Of a stretch of 64,000 bases of DNA, positions 57,104 through 64,000 are shown piece by piece. A program made the translations under genes and the position numbers. A model generated the notes under the pieces. The model did not search any database, had not been told where the DNA came from, and was given only the letters and a program-made list of their open reading frames with translations. This stretch comes from JAVKBW01 sp040222995 (lineage in GTDB: Bacteria; Pseudomonadota; Alphaproteobacteria; UBA8366; Aestuariispiraceae), in contig JAVKBW010000019.1 of assembly GCA_040222995.1 (NCBI GenBank), positions 124,001-188,000 of the forward strand. Direction: 5' to 3'. The first letter of the stretch is position 1. Each line of letters opens with the position of its first letter.

Positions 57104-58751
57104 GCGTCATCTTCAGTTCGTAGCGACATCCTGCCTGATTTCCCGATTCAATTTTCAGACTGAACAGTATTTCGGAAGAATCCATATTGTAAGTGCCGCT
57201 ATGTTGACCCTTACCGCCCAGTGCGCCGCCATCGCCGGTTGAAAAATCGATATCCAGTCGACCTGTATGTTCGAATGAGCCTTGCAGATTGAGTTGATTG
57301 TCGGATTCCGATGTTACGCTGGCCATTACCTTACCGCGCTCGACAACGAACGTATCGTCGATAGAGTCGCCGTTCCGGCAGACGCCGTACCTGTAGGCGC
57401 GACGAAATGAAACAGGTTTTCCCGACAGTCTCCAGGCTCCGTCAAATGGATACCGGGGGTCCGAAGGTTTGCTCCGGGTTGTGTTGAGCGCGGCGATCTT
57501 GGTTCTGGCCAGTTCCGCATATCGTCCGTCCGGATAGGCGTCGAGATAGACCTGAAATTCGGCCACCGTGGTGCCATTCTGCACGGATTCCCATATAACC
57601 AGTTCATCGTCGACCGGTTCGACAGTTCGAGATGCAACCTGCTGTTTTGCTTCCAGGTCGGCGATCATGGAATTCGCGATGGTTGCGTAGACGCCGTCCG
57701 GGAAACTGGCGATAAACCCCTTCAGCATACCGATATTTGCGCTGTCCTTGACCGTGTTCCAGACCGCCTTTTCCCGCTCGAACCCGTCATCGGGTTCCGG
57801 CGCTGCAATCGCCGTATTCAGTGAGGCGACCCGCTGTTCCGCAATCGACCGGAACAGGCCGTTCGGATATTCCGCGATATAGGCCTCGAACAGGGCCGGG
57901 TCCGTTGAGTTGGCGATGGACTTCCAGTACTCGATTTCAACCACCTGATTTGTCTGCTGGATCGAAGCGGTCACAACCGGCTCCGGTTCCGGTTCAGGCA
58001 GCTTCTCCTGAAACACGAAGTCGCCGGTCAGCGACGAAGATTCCCAGGGAACCTGACGGCCCTGTGTCCGGTCGACGACGTTTACCCGAACGGTTTTAAA
58101 GACTTCCTCGACCTTGGCGCCGGGCGTTTTAATGGCGCGCGCGAGGGCCCTGGTATAGGTGCTGTTCTTGCCGTCACCGTCTTCCGCGACCTTGCCCGGC
58201 GCGGTCGAATAGGCCAGCAGCGTGCCGGTGGGGGCATCCATCTTGGCCAGGCCGGTCTGCGCCGAACGCGAGGAACTTTCGAACGGATTGTTTCGGCAGG
58301 CGTCGAGAATGACGATGTTCAGGCTCGATCTGGCCTTGCGCAGGATACCGAGCAGGCTGGAAGCGCGGACGCCTTCAATTTCGACGTCGATCTCTTCCTC
58401 GATCTGCGCACCGATGGGGATCAGATAGTTCTCACCGTTCACCTGTGCGCCATGCCCGGCATAGTACACCAGTGTGGTTGCGTTCCCGCCGTTTTCTTCC
58501 AGCCGGTCGCCTAGATTAATAAACGCCTTGGTCAGGTCGCGGCGGTCGAGATCGGTATATTCAAGAACCTCGAAGCCGACCTCGCGCAGGGTATCGGCCA
58601 TCAGGGCGGCATCGCGAACCGGGTTGGCTAGCGGGGCGTTTTCGTAATTGCTGTTGCCGATGACAAGGGCGAGGCGAGGCTGCGACGCCATTGCCCCTGC
58701 CGCAGAAACGAAAAAGAAAATGAATACCAGAGATGGAAATATGTATCGCAT
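57093..58751 (-). CDS. secreted caspase-like (peptidase C14) protein with three repeats and a beta domain
   Basis: A protein of 552 residues with a signal peptide (1-22). A caspase domain follows (about 25-245): catalytic His100 in Y-Y-A-G-H-G, Cys152 in L-D-A-C-R-N-N-P-F. Three copies of a repeat of about 40 residues come next (W-x-x-I/V-x-x-S then F-x-x-Y-I-A-x-Y-P-N-G and a helix), at about 275-315, 330-367 and 385-425. A C-terminal beta-rich domain starts with Y-P-F-D-G-A-W-R-L-S-G. Bacterial homologues are often called metacaspase-like; the targets are unknown. A CCTGAT/ATCAGG inverted repeat lies at 58759-58781, upstream of the start codon. Confidence 0.85.
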   Translation of the reverse strand: MRYIFPSLVFIFFFVSAAGAMASQPRLALVIGNSNYENAPLANPVRDAALMADTLREVGFEVLEYTDLDRRDLTKAFINLGDRLEENGGNATTLVYYAGHGAQVNGENYLIPIGAQIEEEIDVEIEGVRASSLLGILRKARSSLNIVILDACRNNPFESSSRSAQTGLAKMDAPTGTLLAYSTAPGKVAEDGDGKNSTYTRALARAIKTPGAKVEEVFKTVRVNVVDRTQGRQVPWESSSLTGDFVFQEKLPEPEPEPVVTASIQQTNQVVEIEYWKSIANSTDPALFEAYIAEYPNGLFRSIAEQRVASLNTAIAAPEPDDGFEREKAVWNTVKDSANIGMLKGFIASFPDGVYATIANSMIADLEAKQQVASRTVEPVDDELVIWESVQNGTTVAEFQVYLDAYPDGRYAELARTKIAALNTTRSKPSDPRYPFDGAWRLSGKPVSFRRAYRYGVCRNGDSIDDTFVVERGKVMASVTSESDNQLNLQGSFEHTGRLDIDFSTGDGGALGGKGQHSGTYNMDSSEILFSLKIESGNQAGCRYELKMTRVN

Positions 58752-58838
58752 TGTTAAACCTGATAAAAAGCCCCGATCAGGATACTACAGAACGGGAGTT
58801 TTCAGATCAATTCCGTCAGATTCTATCCAGGGTATACG

Positions 58839-59600
58839 TCAGCGGATACGTTTCAGAACAAAATCGTACCAGCACCATGACTGTCCGTCCGATACCAGTT
58901 TTTGACTGAACTTGACGTTAGATACGTCCGGTTTCAGCTCAGTTTCATATTTGCCCTGAAAGACAACATCGGTAATGCCGCTGCGAAATTTGAGGTTCAG
59001 GATACCGTCCTTCGTAACATTGCCTTTCAGCGAAACGGTATTTCGGGTTTTGGATGTCAGGACGGCATCGATTTCACCGCCGTCAATCGTGAAGGACTGA
59101 TTCAGAGAATCGGGATTACGACATATTCCGGCCTGATACCTTTTGAAGGAATGTGAAGAACCTGCCAATTGCCAGGTGCCATCGTATTGCGTTTTTTTTT
59201 CTTTTTCGGGTTCAGGCAGCGCGGCCGTTTCAGTCACCGGTTCCGCCGTCTCTTCCATTGTGCTGTCGGTTGAGACGGGGTTTTCCTGTATCTGTTCGTC
59301 CGGCGCGGTGGGGTCGAGATTGGTAATCATAACCCTGGTAATCGGCGTAAAAATGCTGTCGGGATAGGTTTTGACGAAAGCCCGCAGCAGGGCGAGGTTT
59401 TCGGTAGATTTTATCGTGTTCCAGATCGCCACTTCTGTTTCAGACGTACTGGAATCGCCGGTATCTGTATCAGCGACAAGATGATAGCCGGCGCGCGAGC
59501 CGTCCGGTTCGATACCGGGTGCGAGGAATTGAACAGCCTGGACAGCGCCGGACACCGTGCATAGACAGAACAGCGATAGAATAGAAATCAATCTGCGCAT
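58839..59600 (-). CDS. secreted paralogue of the caspase-like protein's C-terminal half
   Basis: A protein of 253 residues with a signal peptide (1-22). It has one copy of the repeat seen in the caspase-like neighbour (A-I-W-N-T-I-K-S-T-E-N-L then F-V-K-T-Y-P-D-S-I-F), an acidic Thr/Glu linker, and a C-terminal beta domain starting Y-D-G-T-W-Q-L-A-G-S that parallels the neighbour's Y-P-F-D-G-A-W-R-L-S-G. There is no caspase domain. It lies 87 bases upstream of the caspase gene on the same strand. A partner, decoy or regulator of the protease is a fair inference. Confidence 0.7.
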   Translation of the reverse strand: MRRLISILSLFCLCTVSGAVQAVQFLAPGIEPDGSRAGYHLVADTDTGDSSTSETEVAIWNTIKSTENLALLRAFVKTYPDSIFTPITRVMITNLDPTAPDEQIQENPVSTDSTMEETAEPVTETAALPEPEKEKKTQYDGTWQLAGSSHSFKRYQAGICRNPDSLNQSFTIDGGEIDAVLTSKTRNTVSLKGNVTKDGILNLKFRSGITDVVFQGKYETELKPDVSNVKFSQKLVSDGQSWCWYDFVLKRIR

Positions 59601-59751
59601 CGTTTACCTTGTCGCCTGAATTGCCCTGCCCCTCATTCATCGAAAAGCTACGGTCTGTTGGCGGCATTCACAAGTTGGAAAAGTATTGCGTCACACAATT
59701 CCGCCAGGCTGCCGGATATACCGGAAAGTAAGGACGAGGTGTGGTTTCCGG

Positions 59752-61557
59752 CTATTCCGCCGCCTGTTTTGCGCCGTCGGTAAACTGCAGCTCGGCCAGG
59801 TGCGCATAGAGCGGACTGGACTTCAGCAGATCGCTATGGGTGCCGATGGCTTCAATTCTGCCGTCGTTCATCACAACGATCCGGTCTGCGTTCTTAACGG
59901 TCGCCAGCCGGTGAGCGATAACCAGCGTCGTCCGGTTTTGCATCAGACGATCCAGCGCCTGCTGCACCAGACGCTCGTTTTCAGCGTCGAGGGCGCTCGT
60001 TGCCTCGTCCAGCAACAGAACCGACGGGTTGCGTAGAATGGCGCGGGCGATGGATAGCCGTTGCCGCTGGCCGCCGGAAAGCCGGATGCCTTTCTCGCCC
60101 AGATAGGTGTCATAGCCTTCCGGCAGCTCGCTGACGAAGCCGTGGGCCATGGCATTGCGCGCCGCTTCCTCGACCGCTTCATCAGAAGCGTCCGGATCGC
60201 CGTACCGGATATTGGTGCTGACATTTTCACCGAACACATACGGCTCCTGTGGCACAAGCGCCATTCGCTTGCGGAACGCCGTCGGGTCCACCTGCCGCAA
60301 ATCCATGCCATCCAGCCGCACGGTTCCCTCGGTTGGATCGTAGAAGCGCAGCAGCAACTGAAACACTGTCGACTTGCCGGCGCCGGACGGGCCGACCAGT
60401 GCGACCGTCTCACCCGGTTCGACAGTCAGGCTGAAGCCCTGAAGCGCGGACCGGTTGGGACGGGACGGGTAGTTGAAAGTCACATCCTCGAACGAGACTT
60501 TACCGACCGGCGGTTCCGGTAACGGCACCGGGCGGTCGGGCGGGCGGATGCTGGTTTCGGTTGCCAGCAATTCAATGAGGCGCTCCGTTGCCCCCGCCGC
60601 CCGTTGCAGGTCGCCGTAGACTTCCGAGACAATACCGGCGGCAAAGGCGACGATGATCGCGTAATACAGGAAAGCCATCAGTTCGCCGCCGGAAATACGC
60701 CCGGCGACAACATCGCCGCCACCGACCCACAGCACGGCGCCGATGCCAAAAAACACAACGATTGTAACCGTGACGTTCAGCAGGCCGCGCAAATGCGCCC
60801 GGGTGAGGGCGGTCGACAAGGCGGCGGCGACTTCCTCGCCGAACCGCTTCCGGTCGAGGTCTTCGTGGGTGAAGGCCTGCACGGTCTGAATGGCGTTAAG
60901 GCTTTCCTCGGCAAACGCGCCGACATCGGCCACCCTGTCCTGGCTGGCCCTTGCCAGCTTGCGGACGCGACGGCCGATAAACAGAACCGGCACGACGACA
61001 ATCGGCACCAGCAACAGAGCCAAAGCGGCCAGCTTGATATTGGTCACCATCATCATCACCAGCCCGCCGATCAGCAGGATGGCGTTGCGCAGAGCGATGG
61101 ACATGCTCGACCCGACGACGGATTGCAAAACCGTCGTGTCCGTGGTGATACGCGACAGCACCTCGCCGGTTTTGGTTACTTCAAAAAACACAGGGTCCAG
61201 CGACAGCACGCGTTTGAACACGGCATTCCGCATGTCGGCGACAACCCGCTCGCCCAGCCAGGTCATCAGGTAGTATCGCGCATAGCCGCCGGCTGCCAGC
61301 AGCAGGCCGAGCAGCAGAAGCGAGGCGAGGGCGCTTTGCAGCGCGTCCGGTTCGGCGGCGGATAATCCCTGATCGACCAGCGCCCGCAGGCCCTGACCAA
61401 GCGCCAGAACCACGGCGGCGGTGCCGATCAGCGCAACAAGCGCCGCAATTACCCGTTTCCAGTACGGCGCCAGAAATCCGGCAATCTGCCACAATATGCC
61501 GATATTGCGGCTCTTCGGCCGTTCCAGAGCATCGCTTGCTGTATCGAAACGGGCCAT
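59752..61557 (-). CDS. ABC exporter (fused permease and ATPase)
   Basis: A half-transporter of 601 residues: six transmembrane helices (about 25-320), then a nucleotide-binding domain with Walker A G-P-S-G-A-G-K-S-T, signature L-S-G-G-Q-R-Q-R-L-S, Walker B L-L-L-D-E-A-T-S-A-L-D and H-loop I-A-H-R. It resembles MsbA/LmrA-type and ABCB-type lipid or drug exporters; the substrate is unknown. It works as a homodimer, or as a heterodimer if a partner exists elsewhere. Confidence 0.92.
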   Translation of the reverse strand: MARFDTASDALERPKSRNIGILWQIAGFLAPYWKRVIAALVALIGTAAVVLALGQGLRALVDQGLSAAEPDALQSALASLLLLGLLLAAGGYARYYLMTWLGERVVADMRNAVFKRVLSLDPVFFEVTKTGEVLSRITTDTTVLQSVVGSSMSIALRNAILLIGGLVMMMVTNIKLAALALLLVPIVVVPVLFIGRRVRKLARASQDRVADVGAFAEESLNAIQTVQAFTHEDLDRKRFGEEVAAALSTALTRAHLRGLLNVTVTIVVFFGIGAVLWVGGGDVVAGRISGGELMAFLYYAIIVAFAAGIVSEVYGDLQRAAGATERLIELLATETSIRPPDRPVPLPEPPVGKVSFEDVTFNYPSRPNRSALQGFSLTVEPGETVALVGPSGAGKSTVFQLLLRFYDPTEGTVRLDGMDLRQVDPTAFRKRMALVPQEPYVFGENVSTNIRYGDPDASDEAVEEAARNAMAHGFVSELPEGYDTYLGEKGIRLSGGQRQRLSIARAILRNPSVLLLDEATSALDAENERLVQQALDRLMQNRTTLVIAHRLATVKNADRIVVMNDGRIEAIGTHSDLLKSSPLYAHLAELQFTDGAKQAAE

Positions 61558-61633
61558 TCATTTCCTCAATGTACTGAAAATCGGTTTGATGCCTTATATA
61601 GGCGCAGCGGAACCGGGTGTCAGGGGGTGCGGG

Positions 61634-63019
61634 CTATTCCGCCACGCTTTCGATGACTTTCCCTGGATTCATGATGTTGTGCGGGTCCAGCAGGCGCTTG
61701 ATCGACCGCATCACGGCCAGCTTGCCGGGGTCGCCATATACGTCAAGGGCGTGTTTCTTTTCCGTGCCGATACCGTGTTCGGCGGAAAATGACCCGCCGG
61801 ATTTCAGCAAATCCTCAAACAGGATCCTGGCCAGCCGGTTATACAGCCCCTTCGTTGGGACGCCTTTGGATATCGTTATGTGCAGATTGCCGTCGCCGAG
61901 ATGGCCGAAGGCGAAAAACTTCATGTCGGGGTCTATATCGGCCAACTGTTCCGTGCAGTGGGTAACATAGGCGTCCAGTCGGGCGTGCGGCACAGAAACA
62001 TCGAACCAGTAGCCGTGCGGATAGGCTCTGTCGATAGCCCAGCTATCTTCCCGGATTTGCCAGATGTCGTTTCTTTCGCTGTCGTTCTTTGCGATCAGCG
62101 CATCGAGAATCTCGCCGTCTTCCGCCGCTTCCGCCAGCAGGGCGAGCAGGTCGTCCGGATTGTCGCTGCCTATCTCGACGATCACACAGGCCGGTGCGTC
62201 GACTGTATCCGCAATCCGGTCCTGCCCAAGCTGCCGTGCCGCGGTATCGAAATAGTTCCGCCACATGATTTCCATCGCAAGAAGCCGGTCGCCGAGCTGT
62301 TTGCGCAGGCGTTGAAACAGCGTCACGGCGCTTGCGGCGCTATCAACAGATACAAGCGCCGTTGATTCGCCAGACGTGGCGGGTTCCAGCTTCAGAACAA
62401 CCTTCGTCACGATGCCCAAAGTGCCTTCCGCACCGATCAGCAACTGCTTGATGTCATACCCTTCGTTCGCCTTGGTCACACGTTTCATGTCTGACATTAC
62501 GGTGCCGTCCGCCATGACGGCTTCCAGACCGAGCACCCGGTTGCGCATGATACCGTTGCGAAAGGCTTCCAGCCCGCCGGCATTGGTGGAAACCATGCCG
62601 CCGATGGTGCAGGAGCCGCGCGCCGCCAGATCGATCCCGGCGCACAGCCCATGTCCGGAAAGGGCATTGTCCAGGGCTTCCAGCGTGACGCCGGCCTCAA
62701 CAATCGCCACGGATCCCGCCGGATCGATTTCGACGATACGGTCCATGCGGTCCAGCATCAGGATCAATTGCCGTTCGCGAGAAGCCGCGCCGCCCGCAAG
62801 CCCGGTCCGGCCACCCTGCGGTACGATGCTGTATCCGTTGTCGCGACACCAGCCCAGAATGGCGACGATGTCGTCGGTGTTTTTCGGCCGGACAGCGAGA
62901 CCGGCTCCGAAGTTTTCCTTATCGATGCCCGGGTCCCGGCCGGCGAGGGCCTCGGCATCGACGATCTCGCCGGCAAGACGGCCGAGGGCGTTGAAATCCG
63001 GTGGTGTCGGTTGGTCCAC
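61634..63019 (-). CDS. FAD-binding oxidoreductase (GlcD/D-lactate dehydrogenase family)
   Basis: A protein of 461 residues with the PCMH FAD domain (V-P-Q-G-G-R-T-G-L-A-G-G near 68-79, G-C-x-T-I-G-G-M-V-S-T-N-A-G-G-L near 137-150, and I-G-A-E-G-T-L-G-I-V-T near 195) and a C-terminal cap with the typical F-A-F-G-H-L-G-D-G-N-L-H and E-H-G-I-G metal/substrate motifs. Members oxidise D-2-hydroxy acids such as D-lactate or D-2-hydroxyglutarate. It starts 21 bases after the stop of the TunR-like regulator gene, so the two are probably co-transcribed. Confidence 0.9.
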   Translation of the reverse strand: MDQPTPPDFNALGRLAGEIVDAEALAGRDPGIDKENFGAGLAVRPKNTDDIVAILGWCRDNGYSIVPQGGRTGLAGGAASRERQLILMLDRMDRIVEIDPAGSVAIVEAGVTLEALDNALSGHGLCAGIDLAARGSCTIGGMVSTNAGGLEAFRNGIMRNRVLGLEAVMADGTVMSDMKRVTKANEGYDIKQLLIGAEGTLGIVTKVVLKLEPATSGESTALVSVDSAASAVTLFQRLRKQLGDRLLAMEIMWRNYFDTAARQLGQDRIADTVDAPACVIVEIGSDNPDDLLALLAEAAEDGEILDALIAKNDSERNDIWQIREDSWAIDRAYPHGYWFDVSVPHARLDAYVTHCTEQLADIDPDMKFFAFGHLGDGNLHITISKGVPTKGLYNRLARILFEDLLKSGGSFSAEHGIGTEKKHALDVYGDPGKLAVMRSIKRLLDPHNIMNPGKVIESVAE

Positions 63020-63040
63020 GCTGGCTTATCCCGGTTTCTG

Positions 63041-63931
63041 TTAAATGCCGTTGCGACGGACGGCGCCGAGGCGGCCGATATCGTATCCGCCTAGTTCCTG
63101 CGCCCGGGTCTGAAACGCCGGACTGGCTGTGAACGTCATCAGGGTCTGTATCGGCGGATCGAACCAGGCCCGGTGATAGACAATCAGATCGAAGATTTCC
63201 ACCATGGTCGGCAGGAACCCGAGGTCGAATTGGCGGGCGACCGATTCCAGGCCCGGTGCGGCATCAGCCTTTCCGGCAGCGACCGCCGCGGCGGCTTCGG
63301 TTTCCGTTCTCGCGATATCGCCGCATGCAACAACGTCGTCGGGGGTAAGGCCGGTTGCGGCTAATAGATGATTGAACAGGATGGCCGCTCCGGCGGTATC
63401 CTGCCGGCGGATCACACGTTTGCCCTTCAGGTCGGCGACTTTCCTGACGCCGGCTTCCTGATTTCGGGCGAGGATGAGGCCCTGCTGCCGCCGCGCCCAT
63501 TCGACAACAACGACCGGTTTGCCCTTGAGGTCCGCAAAGGCGGGGCCGGTATTCCAGTCTTTCTTCTCCGGCACGAAAACATGACTGCCGGCGGCCTGTG
63601 CCGTACCATTGGCGAGTTGCCTAATGCCGTCCAGGCTGCCGTCGAAGCTGGTGGCGAGCCCGGACCGGGATTCGCGTATCGCCCAGTCCAGCAACGGATC
63701 GTGACTGCCGGCGATAATGCGCGGCAGGACCGTCGTTTCAGCCGCCTCGGATTCGTCGCCATTCAGCCATGAGGTTATTTCCTTCCGGGGAAACAACAGT
63801 TTTCCGATTGCGCGACGACACGGAATTTCGCCGGCAGCGGCCAGTTCGTAGACCCGGCGTTCCCGGACCCGCAGTAATGCAGCGACTTCTTTCGTCGTCA
63901 GAAAATCCGGTGCGCTGTCGGTATCGCTCAT
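63041..63931 (-). CDS. TunR-like regulator: excisionase-type HTH plus molybdate/tungstate-binding-like domain
   Basis: A protein of 296 residues. Residues 8-56 form an excisionase/MerR-type helix-turn-helix (F-L-T-T-K-E-V-A-A-L-L-R-V, then a R-R-A-I-G-K-L-L-F-P-R-K segment). Residues from about 72 to the end resemble the periplasmic-binding-protein-like domain of COG1910 (I-A-G-S-H-D-P-L-L-D-W near its start, G-T-A-Q-A-A-G-S-H, and the V-A-A-G-K-A-D-A-A-P-G segment). No signal peptide is present, so this is a cytoplasmic sensor. The same architecture is known for tungstate-responsive TunR. The tupBCA operon lies 6 kb away, but direct control is inference. Confidence 0.78.
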   Translation of the reverse strand: MSDTDSAPDFLTTKEVAALLRVRERRVYELAAAGEIPCRRAIGKLLFPRKEITSWLNGDESEAAETTVLPRIIAGSHDPLLDWAIRESRSGLATSFDGSLDGIRQLANGTAQAAGSHVFVPEKKDWNTGPAFADLKGKPVVVVEWARRQQGLILARNQEAGVRKVADLKGKRVIRRQDTAGAAILFNHLLAATGLTPDDVVACGDIARTETEAAAAVAAGKADAAPGLESVARQFDLGFLPTMVEIFDLIVYHRAWFDPPIQTLMTFTASPAFQTRAQELGGYDIGRLGAVRRNGI

Positions 63932-64000
63932 GGCTGTACTGTATCGTGAAAAACCGGACGATGAAATGTTACTGCGGCACGGCGAAAAGATCGCGGTGTC
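63932..64000. other. right edge: upstream region of the TunR-like regulator gene
   Basis: The remaining 69 bases probably hold the regulator gene's promoter. Plus-strand frames starting at 63930 and 63966 stay open to the window edge, but too little is visible to call a gene. Confidence 0.3.

Noticed and set aside
1..64000. CRISPR arrays, insertion sequences, prophage genes, rRNA genes
   Set aside because: None seen: no regularly spaced direct repeats, no transposase or phage structural motifs, no rRNA-like stretches.

Overview
This window looks like chromosome from a GC-rich alphaproteobacterium, probably a Rhodospirillales-type marine or soil heterotroph. The grounds are the order hom-glpX-recJ, the rplM-rpsI pair with argC and a gamma carbonic anhydrase downstream, a class I PHA synthase, VPLPA-CTERM sorting tails and an alphaproteobacterial-style formate dehydrogenase (FDH) cluster. 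No insertion sequence, prophage, integrase or CRISPR array was seen. Identifications rest on reading the translated sequences and on memory of families; no database search was run.

Layout. 1-6.4 kb: a partial gene (possibly hisI), a FemAB-like acyltransferase, rplM-rpsI with a clear promoter and terminator, a YchJ-like protein, two small membrane-protein families (DUF2189; DUF2061 behind a Fur-box-like site), argC, a gamma carbonic anhydrase, and a 55-residue ORF that resembles ArfA and carries a transcription terminator inside its coding sequence. 6.6-17.4 kb: a divergent chemoreceptor, PHA synthase, an OmpA-type lipoprotein, hom, glpX, recJ and an isolated hook-type flagellar gene. 17.5-24.8 kb: tRNA-Glu(UUC), two secreted metzincin-like proteins with VPLPA/VPIPA-CTERM tails (one lacking zinc ligands), a histidine-ammonia-lyase-like protein without the MIO tripeptide, an SDR, and an unusual fusion of an LPG-synthase-like membrane domain to an O-antigen-ligase-like domain.

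25-36.4 kb is a catabolic block: a CntA-like Rieske oxygenase, a divergent GlxA/AraC-type regulator, two amidase-signature enzymes, an acetylpolyamine amidohydrolase, a PotABCD-type spermidine/putrescine transporter and an ornithine-cyclodeaminase-family protein. Together they suggest uptake, deacylation and breakdown of (acyl)polyamines or quaternary amines.

36.4-56.7 kb is dominated by formate dehydrogenase and its supply system. The minus strand carries DUF3305, DUF3306, a TorD-type chaperone, a small TAT peptide, FdhA (Cys-type), Fdh3B, the cytochrome b subunit, a WD40-cytochrome c fusion and a PDZ serine protease. Divergent on the plus strand are a biotin/lipoate-ligase-like protein and DUF6505, DUF6352 and DUF6494 proteins. 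Nearby are a 674-residue multi-ferredoxin protein and a TupBCA tungstate transporter. A TunR-like Mo/W-sensing regulator lies at 63.0-63.9 kb. Near-identical palindromes of the form TTGGT-CAT-ACCAA lie in both control regions of the divergent FDH clusters. This conserved-hypothetical shell around a probably tungsten-dependent FDH is the best candidate here for an undescribed system.

56.7-64 kb: a secreted caspase-like protease with repeats, a paralogue lacking the caspase domain, a small partner protein, an ABC exporter, a GlcD-type flavoprotein and the TunR-like regulator. Convergent and divergent gaps are short throughout; no gene-free stretch exceeds about 280 bases.
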